From Cupriavidus taiwanensis LMG 19424 (GTDB lineage: Bacteria; Pseudomonadota; Gammaproteobacteria; Burkholderiales; Burkholderiaceae), in the NCBI RefSeq assembly GCF_000069785.1, contig NC_010530.1, positions 1,978,001 through 2,042,000 of the forward strand: 64,000 nt of DNA, written 5' to 3'. Below, piece by piece: positions 17,829-26,539 of this stretch (positions are counted from its first letter, which is position 1; each line of letters opens with the position of its first letter). Below the pieces are notes generated by a model. The model worked only from the letters and a program-made list of their open reading frames with translations, ran no database searches and was not told the origin of the DNA. The position numbers and the translations under genes were made by a program.

Positions 17829-19019
17829 ATGAACCTTGACCTGCTGGCCTCATTGCTGACCGCCGTGGTGGTGCTGTTGATCGGTACGCTGGTCAACCGC
17901 AGCGTCGGCGTGCTGTCGCGCTACAACATTCCCGATCCCGTCACCGGCGGCCTGCTGTTCGCGATCGTCGCGTCGACGGCGCTGGCGACGGTGAACTTCC
18001 GCGTGGTGATCGATCCCGGCATGAAGCCGGTGCTGTTGCTGATGTTCTTCGGCGGCGTCGGCCTCTGCGCGGACTTGCGCATGCTCAGGCGCGGCGGCAA
18101 GGCGCTGGTCATCTTCCTGATCATCCTGCTGCCCTATATCGTGGTGCAGAACGTGGTGGGCGTGGCCATGGCGCGGGTGCTGGACCTGCACCCGATCTTC
18201 GGCCTGGTGGGCGGCTCCATCACGCTGGTGGGGGGGCACGGCACCGGCGCCGCTTATGCCGAGCGCTTTGCCGAGGTGAACAACCTGCAGGCAGTGATGG
18301 ATCTGTCGATGACGGTGGCCACCGTCGGCCTGATCGTTGGCGGCATCATCGGCGGACCGGTGGCGCAATACCTGATCTCGCGCTACCGCCTGCGCTCGAC
18401 CACGCGCGAGGCCGGCGACACCGAGGAGGAAGCGGCGGCGGTCTCGGCGATCACCACCGTGGGCGCGCTGGCGTCGCTGGCCGGGATCCTGGCCGCGGTG
18501 ATCGGCGGGCGCTGGATCGCCGCGCAGATGCCGACCGGCGCCATCACCATCCCGGGCTTCCTCTGGTGCATGATGCTCGGCATCGCCATCCGCAACCTGC
18601 TGCCGTTTGCCGGCATGCGCTTCGACGACCGCGCCACCGACCTGATCACCAATGTCTGCCTGTCGCTGTTCCTGGTGATGACGATGATGGCGCTGGACCT
18701 GGCCGACGTGGCGCTGTCGGCCGGCCCGTTCCTGCTGATCATCGCGATGCAGGTGGTGTTCATCATTCTCTACGTGGTGCTGGTGTGCTTCCGCTTCATG
18801 GGGCGCGACTACGAGGCCGCCGTCAGCTCGGCCGCGTTCATCGGCTTCAACATGGGCTCGACCGCCACCGCCATGGCCAATATGCGCGCCATCACCGCGC
18901 GCTACGGGCCGGCGCCCACCAGCTTCCTGATCACGCCGCTGGCCGGGGCGTTCTTCGTCGACCTGATGAACGCGTTCGTGCTGACCATGATGCTGGCGCT
19001 GCCGCTGATCGGGGGCTGA
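17829..19019 (+). CDS. gltS: Sodium/glutamate symporter
   Basis: 396 residues if MNLDLLASLL is the start; an in-frame ATG lies eight codons upstream. About ten membrane helices are visible, with two GltS inverted-repeat marks: SITLVGGHGTGAAYAERF near residue 137 and GFNMGSTATAMANMRAITARYGPAP near 345. GltS imports L-glutamate with sodium. The downstream TAXI-type lipoprotein gene starts 13 bases after the stop, so the two are very likely co-translated, which is not the usual GltS arrangement. Confidence 0.92.
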   Translation: MNLDLLASLLTAVVVLLIGTLVNRSVGVLSRYNIPDPVTGGLLFAIVASTALATVNFRVVIDPGMKPVLLLMFFGGVGLCADLRMLRRGGKALVIFLIILLPYIVVQNVVGVAMARVLDLHPIFGLVGGSITLVGGHGTGAAYAERFAEVNNLQAVMDLSMTVATVGLIVGGIIGGPVAQYLISRYRLRSTTREAGDTEEEAAAVSAITTVGALASLAGILAAVIGGRWIAAQMPTGAITIPGFLWCMMLGIAIRNLLPFAGMRFDDRATDLITNVCLSLFLVMTMMALDLADVALSAGPFLLIIAMQVVFIILYVVLVCFRFMGRDYEAAVSSAAFIGFNMGSTATAMANMRAITARYGPAPTSFLITPLAGAFFVDLMNAFVLTMMLALPLIGG

Positions 19020-19032
19020 GATGGGAGCTGAG

Positions 19033-20583
19033 ATGCGGCGCCACGCCCTGCTGACCTTGCTGTTCGCCGTGCTGGCCAGTTTCTGGCTGGCGGGATGCGG
19101 CGGCGGCCCGGCCGCCGACGGCATCCGCGCCGGCGTCGAAGAGCGGCTGGCGCTGGCGCTGCCGCCGGGCACGGTGCAGGTGGTGGAGCTGGACCGCCGC
19201 GGCTCGCAGGCCGACACCAAGGCCCCCGCCGGCGAGACCCGCCGCATCGTCTATTTCGACGCGCAACTGAAGCTGCTGCGCGACTATGACTTCGGCGCCT
19301 GGGATTCGCCCGGCGTGGCCGGCCTGGTGTCGGCGCTGGGCGCGGGCCCGCGCGGCATCATCGGCATCACCAGCGGCGGCAACAAGGCCGGCGATATCAT
19401 CCGCGCCCACGGCACGGCACTGTACCGGCGCGACGGCGAGCGCTGGGTCGGCGTGCTGCCGGCTGGCTACCGCCCCGCCGAGGCCCCGGCCGTCGCCACC
19501 AATGCGCAGACCGGCCCGGCGGCGATCCTCGACGCGATGCGCAAGGTGATCGACTCGGTGCAGAAAGATGCCTCGCCGGCGCAGCGCGCGGTGATCGAGC
19601 AGGAGCTGACCACCGCGCACGCCAATATCCGCGCACGGCTGGCGCGGATCAACGAGGGCTATGCCATCGCCGCCGGCGCCGAGCACGGCCAGTACTTGCG
19701 CTTTGCGCAGGCGCTGGTCGCCGGCACGCGCGTGCGCGCGATCCCGCTGGTCACGCACGGCGGCGAAGAGAACCTGCGCCTGCTGCGCGCGGGCAAGGTC
19801 TCGGTGGCGCTCGCGCAGGGCGATGCCGCGCTGGATGCCTACGAAGGCAAGGACGCCTTCGCCGAGGACGGCCCGCAAGCCTCGCTGCGCGCCATCGGCA
19901 GCCTCTATCCGGAGCCGGTGCACGTGCTGGTGCGCGACGGCGATCCGGCGCGATCCGTGTCTGACCTGCGCGGCAAGCGCATCGCGGTGGGCGAGCGCGG
20001 CTCGGCCTCGCGCGGCACCGCGCTCCGCGTGCTGGCCGCGCACGGGCTGGCGGACAAGGACTTCAAGGCCGAGGAAGTGGGGCTGGGCACCGGCCTGGTG
20101 GCGCTGCGCCAGAACCAGGTCGACGCCGTGATCCAGGTGATCGGCGTGCCGGCCGACAGCATCCGCGATGCGCTCGCGGAAATGCCGCTGCGGCTGCTGC
20201 CGCTCGACGAAAAGGCCATCGCCGCGCTGGTGGGGCGCAAGGCAGGCTATTTCCGCGCATCGATCGCACCGGGCACCTATCCGGGCCTGAGCGCGCCGGT
20301 GCGCACCATCGCCACCGCGGCCGTGCTGGTGACCGGCCCGGACCTGTCCGACTCCGAAGTGGCCGACCTGACGCGGCTGGTCTACCGCAACGGGCGCGAC
20401 CTGGTCGCGCGCGGCAGCGCCCAGGGCGGACAGATCGCCGTGGCCACGGCGCGCCAGGGCCTGATGATTCCGCAGCATCTGGCGGCGGCCAAGGCGCTGG
20501 ACGCCATGGGCCCGGCCGGCGCCGCGCCGGGCCCAGCACGACCTGTCCGGCCGCCGGCAGCGTCCGGGACACAAGTCAGATAA
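19033..20583 (+). CDS. TAXI-family solute-binding lipoprotein coupled to GltS
   Basis: 516 residues from the ATG at 19033, which has GGGAG five bases upstream; an ATG 12 bases earlier directly follows the gltS stop. The signal peptide ends in lipobox LAGC with C22. Residues of about 300-470 carry TAXI-type features: DLRGKRIAVGERGSASRGTA, then a C-terminal TYPGLSAPVRTIATAAVLV block. TAXI proteins normally deliver solutes, often glutamate-like, to TRAP transporters. No TRAP membrane gene is nearby, so the partner here may be GltS. The long N-terminal half before the TAXI domain is extra. Confidence 0.8.
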   Translation: MRRHALLTLLFAVLASFWLAGCGGGPAADGIRAGVEERLALALPPGTVQVVELDRRGSQADTKAPAGETRRIVYFDAQLKLLRDYDFGAWDSPGVAGLVSALGAGPRGIIGITSGGNKAGDIIRAHGTALYRRDGERWVGVLPAGYRPAEAPAVATNAQTGPAAILDAMRKVIDSVQKDASPAQRAVIEQELTTAHANIRARLARINEGYAIAAGAEHGQYLRFAQALVAGTRVRAIPLVTHGGEENLRLLRAGKVSVALAQGDAALDAYEGKDAFAEDGPQASLRAIGSLYPEPVHVLVRDGDPARSVSDLRGKRIAVGERGSASRGTALRVLAAHGLADKDFKAEEVGLGTGLVALRQNQVDAVIQVIGVPADSIRDALAEMPLRLLPLDEKAIAALVGRKAGYFRASIAPGTYPGLSAPVRTIATAAVLVTGPDLSDSEVADLTRLVYRNGRDLVARGSAQGGQIAVATARQGLMIPQHLAAAKALDAMGPAGAAPGPARPVRPPAASGTQVR

Positions 20584-20593
20584 GGGATGCGCT

Positions 20594-20612
20594 GGCCGGC
20601 TCAGCGCCGGCC
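20594..20612. terminator. Hairpin between convergent genes
   Basis: GGCCGGC-TCAGC-GCCGGCC, a perfect 7-bp stem at the junction of the converging TAXI gene and the small gene at 20601. It has no T-run. It could act for either strand. Confidence 0.4.
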
Positions 20613-20834
20613 CGATACGCCGTAGAACGTTCCTGCGCGTGGATTAGACACCACATAAGCGTGGCGCTGCGCCCAGAACTGTGCGGTACGGAAGGCTTCG
20701 GCCTCGCGCTCGCTCCAGTCCGTTGCCAACAACGGCAGGGCCTCGTCATCAGTGGTCAGGTAGACGCGCGCCTGATAGCGGGCGGTTTGCATCGTGCCGG
20801 TACGGATAGTGCGGATCGTGACGTGGAGGGTCAT
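20601..20834 (-). CDS. Hypothetical protein, 77 aa
   Basis: The sequence starts MTLHVTIRTIRTGTMQTARY and has an alpha/beta pattern with WSEREAEAFRTAQFWAQRHAY in the middle, and no signal peptide. In size and style it resembles the small single-domain proteins common in Burkholderiales. I do not recognise a family. It converges on the TAXI gene and is divergent from the DM13 gene. Confidence 0.55.
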   Translation of the reverse strand: MTLHVTIRTIRTGTMQTARYQARVYLTTDDEALPLLATDWSEREAEAFRTAQFWAQRHAYVVSNPRAGTFYGVSGRR

Positions 20835-20996
20835 AGGCAGCTTCTCGACAGGGCAACTACCAGATCATAACCACTTCCATGTGTTGGATTGGTGAAACCG
20901 TTGCGAATGTGCCAAGGGCGCCGCCAGCCATCGCGCTGTCAGGTTCCGCCGCCTGCGCCGACATACCGGCGTGATCGTGCCCCCCCGGAGCCAGAC

Positions 20997-21470
20997 ATGA
21001 CCGCCAGGCCATCCATCCTCGTCCTGACCCACCTCGCCATGCTGGCCGTCGGCTTTGCCGCCGGCGTCTATGTGCTGCCGATCCTGACGGCGCAGCCCGG
21101 CGCCAGCGCCGGACAGGTGCAGGCGATATCGCAACAGGCGCGCTATGCCGGCACCTTCCGCAAGGACCTTGCCGGCAGCGACGCGCTGCACTGGGCCAGC
21201 GGCCGGCTCCATGTCTCGGCCAGCGCGCTCGCCTTCGAAGGCAGCGTGGCACCCGGGCCGGACTATCGGATTTACCTGGCACCTGCGTTCGTCGACAACA
21301 AGGAAGCCTTCCTGCGGATCAAGGACCAGTCCCTGCAGGTGGGTGAACTGAAGACCTTCGGCAATTTCACCGTGGATTTGCCGGCCGGGGTGGATCCGTC
21401 CCGGTATGCGGCGGTGGTGATCTGGTGCGAGCGCTTCGGGCAGTTTATTGGGGCGGCGGGGTATCGGTAG
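20997..21470 (+). CDS. DM13-domain protein, membrane-anchored
   Basis: 157 residues with one N-terminal membrane segment (about 8-30, ILVLTHLAMLAVGFAAGVYVL as a signal anchor). A DM13 domain follows: GTFRKDLAGSDALHWASGRL, then PGPDYRIYLAPAF, and the near-terminal VVIWCERFGQFIGAAGY with its conserved cysteine. DM13 domains are thought to have an extracytoplasmic redox or electron-transfer role. The domain should face the periplasm. The gene stands alone. Confidence 0.8.
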   Translation: MTARPSILVLTHLAMLAVGFAAGVYVLPILTAQPGASAGQVQAISQQARYAGTFRKDLAGSDALHWASGRLHVSASALAFEGSVAPGPDYRIYLAPAFVDNKEAFLRIKDQSLQVGELKTFGNFTVDLPAGVDPSRYAAVVIWCERFGQFIGAAGYR

Positions 21471-21530
21471 CCGCTGACGCCCGCGGGCACCATTGCCGGC
21501 CCGTTAGGCAGGCGTACATTTGCGCGGTGG

Positions 21531-21893
21531 TCACTCCGCGATCGCGATAATCTGGTTCAGTTGTTCGCACGCGGCAGCAAAGACCTCCAACGGTGCCTGT
21601 TTCCAGGGGTGAGCCCTTGCGCTTCGGGCGCGCCAGTCAAACGACTTGGGCTGGTGAGCGAGAATGTAGCTGGTCTTGCCTTTCGGCCCTTGAAACTTGA
21701 TGGCAAAAGGATTGGTGTCGTTATAGGCTGCCGTGGTCATTGGCAAGCCGATTACGATGCTGGTTCTGTCATTGAACGGTCGCGGTGACAGCACCAGCAT
21801 TGGATGCAAGTCCTTCATTTCGCGGCCAGCTTGCGGATTGCAGTCGATCCAGATGATGTCGCGTCGGTCGGGCACCCATATCCGGCCGGCCAT
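21531..21893 (-). CDS. Type II toxin, MazF/PemK family
   Basis: 120 residues. The conserved start WVPDRRDIIWIDCNPQAGREMKD matches the PemK/MazF beta-barrel RNase fold (the GD(I/V)xW and PxxGxE positions). Members cleave mRNA at short sequence motifs. The start codon overlaps the antitoxin stop by one base (TAATG), the classic toxin-antitoxin coupling. Confidence 0.9.
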   Translation of the reverse strand: MAGRIWVPDRRDIIWIDCNPQAGREMKDLHPMLVLSPRPFNDRTSIVIGLPMTTAAYNDTNPFAIKFQGPKGKTSYILAHQPKSFDWRARSARAHPWKQAPLEVFAAACEQLNQIIAIAE

Positions 21894-22147
21894 TACATGG
21901 CCTCCGCACCAACGCGCGACGTAGCCATGACTTCACCGCCATGCTTGTCCGGGTCAAACAGCGCAAGCTTTTCCGCGAGCGTGAGCGCGCGGCGACCGAC
22001 TGGCCGAACGGTTACGCCAATTTCATCGACGGACACCTCAACTTCCTGGCCTTCGGCGAAATGTGCCGAACGAGCCACCGCAGTCGGGATCCGGACCGCC
22101 AGGCTGTTGCCCCATTTTTGAATCGTCAAAGTCGCACTCTTCCGCAT
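21893..22147 (-). CDS. Type II antitoxin, MazE/AbrB family
   Basis: 84 residues. MRKSATLTIQKWGNSLAVRI is the SpoVT/AbrB swapped-hairpin DNA-binding motif of MazE antitoxins; the C-terminal half (LAEKLALFDPDKHGGE) would wrap the toxin. First gene of the pair. MazE proteins normally repress their own operon together with the toxin. Confidence 0.9.
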   Translation of the reverse strand: MRKSATLTIQKWGNSLAVRIPTAVARSAHFAEGQEVEVSVDEIGVTVRPVGRRALTLAEKLALFDPDKHGGEVMATSRVGAEAM

Positions 22148-22274
22148 GATCAGCCCCATCAATGTCGATACGAGTATAAACATCGGCAATCCATGTTTCA
22201 ACACGTATCTACTTCGGCGCCCTGCTGCGACAGGACCAGGCCCAATATTAGCCAGCCCGGCTCAAGACAAAGAC

Positions 22275-22303
22275 AAAAAAGGGCCGATCAAGACGACCGG
22301 CCC
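22275..22303 (-). terminator. Rho-independent terminator of the porin gene
   Basis: On the minus strand a GGGCCG...CGGCCC stem with an 11-base loop is followed by six T residues (22275-22280). It lies about 100 bases after the porin stop codon. Confidence 0.75.
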
Positions 22304-22402
22304 AACGAACCCCGCAAGACCAGCCGCAGGTGTCGATATGAGCGTCAAGCACCCGCCCGTGCAGGCATGGGCGCCGGCCGGGCGGGCATCAGGCAGTCAG
22401 AC

Positions 22403-23470
22403 TCAGAAGCGGTGACGCAGGCCGATGGTGGCGCCGGTCTGGTTCTCGCCGGCAACCACGGTGCCCACGCCGTTCAGGCCCAGCGCCGAGCCCGACTTGT
22501 TCTTCGAGTAGCCCACGTTCAGGTACACGTCGGTGCGCTTGGACAGCGAGTAGTCCGCCGACAGCACGAACATCCACGGATCCGCGTCGCTGTTGCGGGT
22601 GTCGTTGTAGTACGCCGCGCCGGTCAGCAGGAACGCCGGCGTGAAGCGGTACTGCGCGCCGGCCCAGTAGACGTTGCTGCGGGTCTCGGCCGCGGTGGCG
22701 CTGGACACGCCGTCGTCGCGCAGCCAGCGGTAGCCCGCGAACACCTTGGCGCCGCCGAAGGCGTAGGCCGCGCCCACGGCCGCGCGCTTGGCGGCGCGGT
22801 CCTGCAGCGCCACCGTGCCGCCGTGGAACTGGTCGTAGGCCGCGCCGACCGAGAAGCCGCCCGCCGCATACGACAGGCCGCCGCCGAAGTTGCGCCCGAC
22901 CTTGGTCTCGCCCGGGATTTCGGTGTTGTCGCGGCCGAAGCTGTAGAAGCCGGTGGCGGTCAGGCCGCCGAACTTGCCGGTGTACTTGACGGCGTTGTCG
23001 GCGCGGCCGTTGAAGGCCGAGTCGACGCTGTTCAGCGAGTAGCGCGGGCCCACGCCCATCGGGTCGAAGGCGCCGAACAGGTCGTACAGCGCGTTTTGCT
23101 GGCGGCCCAGCGTGACCGCGCCCCAGCCGCCCTGCAGGCCGACGTAGGCCTGGCGGCCGAACAGGCGGTTGCCCTGGCCCGAGGTGCCGGTGTCGACGTC
23201 GAAGCCGCTTTCCAGCACGAAAATGCCCTTCAGGCCGCCGCCCAGGTCTTCGGTGCCACGCAGGCCCCAGCGCGAACCCGACAGGTTGCCCGAGTTCAGG
23301 CGCACGGCCGTGCCTTCGGCGCCGCCGCTGCCCGGCACGTTGCTGATCACTTCGACGCCGGCATCGACGATGCCGTACAGCGTCACGTTGGACGTGGATT
23401 GGGCCGACGCCACCCCGGATGCGGCCGACGCGGCCGCTGCTGCCGTCATTGCAAGGAGAGCTTTCTTCAC
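22403..23470 (-). CDS. Gram-negative trimeric-type porin
   Basis: 355 residues from a GTG start; the product begins MKKALLAMTAAAAASAASG with cleavage at ASAQS. The mature start SNVTLYGIVDAGVEVISN is the hallmark of Burkholderiales OmpC-like porins, and the protein ends in HRF with the C-terminal phenylalanine. Middle strands such as GRQQNALYDLFGAFDPMG match the L3 constriction region. It forms a general or anion-selective diffusion channel. It is monocistronic, divergent from the penicillin-binding protein gene, with its own terminator. Confidence 0.92.
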   Translation of the reverse strand: MKKALLAMTAAAAASAASGVASAQSTSNVTLYGIVDAGVEVISNVPGSGGAEGTAVRLNSGNLSGSRWGLRGTEDLGGGLKGIFVLESGFDVDTGTSGQGNRLFGRQAYVGLQGGWGAVTLGRQQNALYDLFGAFDPMGVGPRYSLNSVDSAFNGRADNAVKYTGKFGGLTATGFYSFGRDNTEIPGETKVGRNFGGGLSYAAGGFSVGAAYDQFHGGTVALQDRAAKRAAVGAAYAFGGAKVFAGYRWLRDDGVSSATAAETRSNVYWAGAQYRFTPAFLLTGAAYYNDTRNSDADPWMFVLSADYSLSKRTDVYLNVGYSKNKSGSALGLNGVGTVVAGENQTGATIGLRHRF

Positions 23471-23803
23471 TGTAGTTTCTCTGTGTTCTGTTTGAGGCAC
23501 GACACCGCACCGGACCCAGGGCCGCGATCGCCATGGCGAGTCATGGCAAGCCATGCCGATCGGGGCCCAGCCGGGCAACCCGGCAACGGCGCATCGTCCG
23601 CACGAGTGGCGGCCCGGGCATTGTGGCGGCGCAATATGAAAGCTTTGTGACCTATGCTTCGCAGCAGCAGGTGGCGCATCGCCGCCGGCTGGGGGTTTTC
23701 CCTGTAACCGGCAGGAACGTTTTGGTAGGATGCAGGCTTTTCCGACGACGGTAATGCCAGTGTCCCGTGCCGCCCCGCGCCCGTGCCTCAACCGCTTCGC
23801 CTC

Positions 23804-26443
23804 ATGAGGCTGGCTGAGATCAAGACCCGGCTTGCCCCGCTGCTTGCCTCATTCCCCGCTTCACTGCCCGTCCCCGTCCGGCAAGGCCTGACCCGGCTGG
23901 CGGCGCGCACCGCGCGCGCCGGCCTGACCCGGCCCGGCACGCTGCGGCCCACCTGGCGCGGCCTGCTGGCCGGCCTGGCCGCAATACCGGCGGCGTTGCT
24001 GCTCTACGTGCTGGTGCTGATTCCGTTCACGCCGGGCATCAGCGACATCCGCAAGGCCAAGTCCGAACAGCCGGCGCAGGTGCTGTCCGCCGACGGCAAG
24101 GAGCTGGCGGTGTTCAAGTGGGCCAACCGCGACTGGGTCCCGCTCAAGCAGATCTCGCCCAACGTGGTGGCGGCGCTGATCTCCACCGAAGACCATCGCT
24201 TCTACCAGCACCACGGCCTGGACTGGCGCCGCATCGCCTCGGCCGCGCTGCATACGTTTTCCGGCGACCGCCAGGGCGGATCGACCATTACCCAGCAGCT
24301 GGCGCGCAACCTCTACCCCGACGAGATCGGCCGCGCCCCCACGCTGACGCGCAAGCTCAAGGAAGCGATCACCGCGCTGAAGATCGAGGCGCTCTACACC
24401 AAGGACGAGATCCTCGAGACCTATCTCAACACGGTGCCGTTCCTGTACAACGCGTTCGGCATCGAGATGGCGGCGCGCACCTACTTCGACCGCCCCGCCC
24501 GCTCGCTCGACGTGCTGCAGAGCGCGACGCTGATCGGCATGCTCAAGGGCAACAGCTACTACAACCCCGTGCTCAACCCCGAGCGGGCGCTGGACCGGCG
24601 CAATACCGTGCTGGGGCAGATGGTCAAGCGCGGCAAGCTCGACGCGGCGCGCTACGAGCAACTGAAGAAGCGCCCGCTGCGCATCGACTTCGAGCGGCAG
24701 ACCGAGCCGCCCGGTCCCGCGCCCCACTTCGCGCAGCAGCTGCGCAAGTGGCTGATCGGCTGGGCCGACCGCAACGGCTACGACATCTACGCCGATGGCC
24801 TGGTGGTCCACACCACCATCGACGCGCGCCTGCAGGCCATGGCCACGCAGGCGGTGGTGCAACAGGGCAACCGACTGCAGGCGGTCGCCAACGCCGCCTG
24901 GGCGCCGCGGGCGGGTTGGGCCGCCAACAAGCCGCTGGTGCAGGCCTTCGTGCGCGAGACGCCGGAATACCGCGCGGCGGTCGCTGCCGGCACCGCGCCG
25001 GACGAGGCGCTGCGCCACCTGATGGCCGACAGCGCCTTCCTGCGCGCGCTGCACCAGAGCAAGACCCGCATCCAGGCCGGCTTCCTGGCGATCGACCCGC
25101 GCAACGGCGAGATCCGCGCCTGGGTCGGCAGCCGCGACTACACCCAGGACGCGTTCGACCACGTGCAGCAGGCGCGCCGCCAGCCGGGCTCGACCTTCAA
25201 GCCCTTTGTCTACGGCGCTGCCTTTGACGAGGGCAAGACCCCCGACGACACGCTGGTGGACCAGCCGGTGGAAATCGAGCTGGCCGGCGGCGAGATCTGG
25301 CGCCCCAGCGACGAAGGCCGGCCCACCGGCCGCGCCATGACGCTGCGCGATGGCCTGGTCTATTCGCGCAACACCATCACCGCGCAGCTGATGCAGGAAG
25401 TGGGCCCCGCGCGCGTGGCGCGGCTGGCGCGCAACATGGGCGTGCGCGACAGCCAGCTCGACGTCGTGCCGTCGCTGGCGCTGGGCACCAGCCCGGTCAC
25501 GCTCAAGGAAATGGTGGCCGCCTACGGCACCATCGCCAATGCCGGCGACTACATCGCGCCGACCATGGTAACGCGCATCGAAGACCGCCAGGGCAATGTG
25601 CTGCAGGTGTTCCGCCCGGCGCGCGCCGAGCACGCGCTGTCCGCCGCCGCCACGCAAACCCTGCTCGACGTGATGCGCGACGTGATCGACCGCGGCACCG
25701 GTGCCGGCATCCGCTCGCGCTTCGGCATCCGCGCCGACGTCGCCGGCAAGACCGGCACCACCCAGGACAATGCCGACGGCTGGTTCATCCTGATGCATCC
25801 GGAGCTGGTGGCGGGTGCATGGGTCGGCTTCAACGACAGCCGCATCACGCTGCGCAGCGACTACTGGGGCCAGGGCGCGCACAGCGCGCTGCCGATGGTG
25901 GGCGACTTCTACCAGCGCGCGCTGCGCGCCCGCATCATCGACGGCCGCGCCCGCTTTGCCGAACATGAAGAGACGCACTTGCTTGCGTCGCTGGGCACGC
26001 AGCTGCGGGGCTGGTTCAGCCAGCTGTTCACGCGCGACAAGGCCAGCGAGACCCCGGCACCGCGCCCGGCGCCGCGCCGCCCGGCCTTGCCGCCGCAAGA
26101 AGCCGAGATCGCGCCGCCGGCAGGCGCGGCCTCTGCTGCGGTGGCGGACGCAGACCACGATGAATCCAGCCTGGCGCTGGATCGGGGGGAAACGGTGATG
26201 GCGGTGCCGCCGGGTTTCGCTACGGACGCCTCCGCGGCACGCGCTGGGGATCCACCGGCGGCGTCGGCGGCGCCGGTGTCGCCAGCGGCTTCAGGTTCGG
26301 CCGCCTATCCGGGCGTTTCCGCCGGTCCCGCAGTCCCGGTCCCACCAGCGGTGCCTGCGCCTGCTGCCCCGCCCGCTTATGTTCCATCCACCAATGCTCC
26401 GGCGCCGGCAAGCGGCGCCTTGCCCAACGCTGCACCGGGCTGA
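23804..26443 (+). CDS. Class A penicillin-binding protein (transglycosylase/transpeptidase)
   Basis: 879 residues from ATG 23804; a GTG seven codons upstream is an alternative, and neither has a clear Shine-Dalgarno site. A membrane anchor lies at about 52-74. The GT51 domain has the catalytic glutamate E129 in STEDHRFYQHHG and then GGSTITQQLARNL. The transpeptidase domain has S463-T-F-K466, a serine-x-asparagine motif in YSRNTI, and K649-T-G-T. Both activities should be present, making and cross-linking peptidoglycan in the periplasm. The last 150 or so residues are a Pro/Ala-rich, low-complexity tail. It resembles the PbpC/PBP1-type enzymes of Burkholderiales rather than a main PBP1a. Confidence 0.9.
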   Translation: MRLAEIKTRLAPLLASFPASLPVPVRQGLTRLAARTARAGLTRPGTLRPTWRGLLAGLAAIPAALLLYVLVLIPFTPGISDIRKAKSEQPAQVLSADGKELAVFKWANRDWVPLKQISPNVVAALISTEDHRFYQHHGLDWRRIASAALHTFSGDRQGGSTITQQLARNLYPDEIGRAPTLTRKLKEAITALKIEALYTKDEILETYLNTVPFLYNAFGIEMAARTYFDRPARSLDVLQSATLIGMLKGNSYYNPVLNPERALDRRNTVLGQMVKRGKLDAARYEQLKKRPLRIDFERQTEPPGPAPHFAQQLRKWLIGWADRNGYDIYADGLVVHTTIDARLQAMATQAVVQQGNRLQAVANAAWAPRAGWAANKPLVQAFVRETPEYRAAVAAGTAPDEALRHLMADSAFLRALHQSKTRIQAGFLAIDPRNGEIRAWVGSRDYTQDAFDHVQQARRQPGSTFKPFVYGAAFDEGKTPDDTLVDQPVEIELAGGEIWRPSDEGRPTGRAMTLRDGLVYSRNTITAQLMQEVGPARVARLARNMGVRDSQLDVVPSLALGTSPVTLKEMVAAYGTIANAGDYIAPTMVTRIEDRQGNVLQVFRPARAEHALSAAATQTLLDVMRDVIDRGTGAGIRSRFGIRADVAGKTGTTQDNADGWFILMHPELVAGAWVGFNDSRITLRSDYWGQGAHSALPMVGDFYQRALRARIIDGRARFAEHEETHLLASLGTQLRGWFSQLFTRDKASETPAPRPAPRRPALPPQEAEIAPPAGAASAAVADADHDESSLALDRGETVMAVPPGFATDASAARAGDPPAASAAPVSPAASGSAAYPGVSAGPAVPVPPAVPAPAAPPAYVPSTNAPAPASGALPNAAPG

Positions 26444-26539
26444 CGCTGGAACGCATCTTCCAAACGAGTCGCGAACGCAATGCGTCGACGTCGCCCCTAT
26501 CGGGAGTCCGTTGCGCTGAGGTTGCCCTTGGTCGCTCTT

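Noticed and set aside
23471..23791. Upstream extension of the porin frame
   Set aside because: The signal peptide beginning at the GTG at 23470 fits porins exactly, and the extension has shadow-type sequence.
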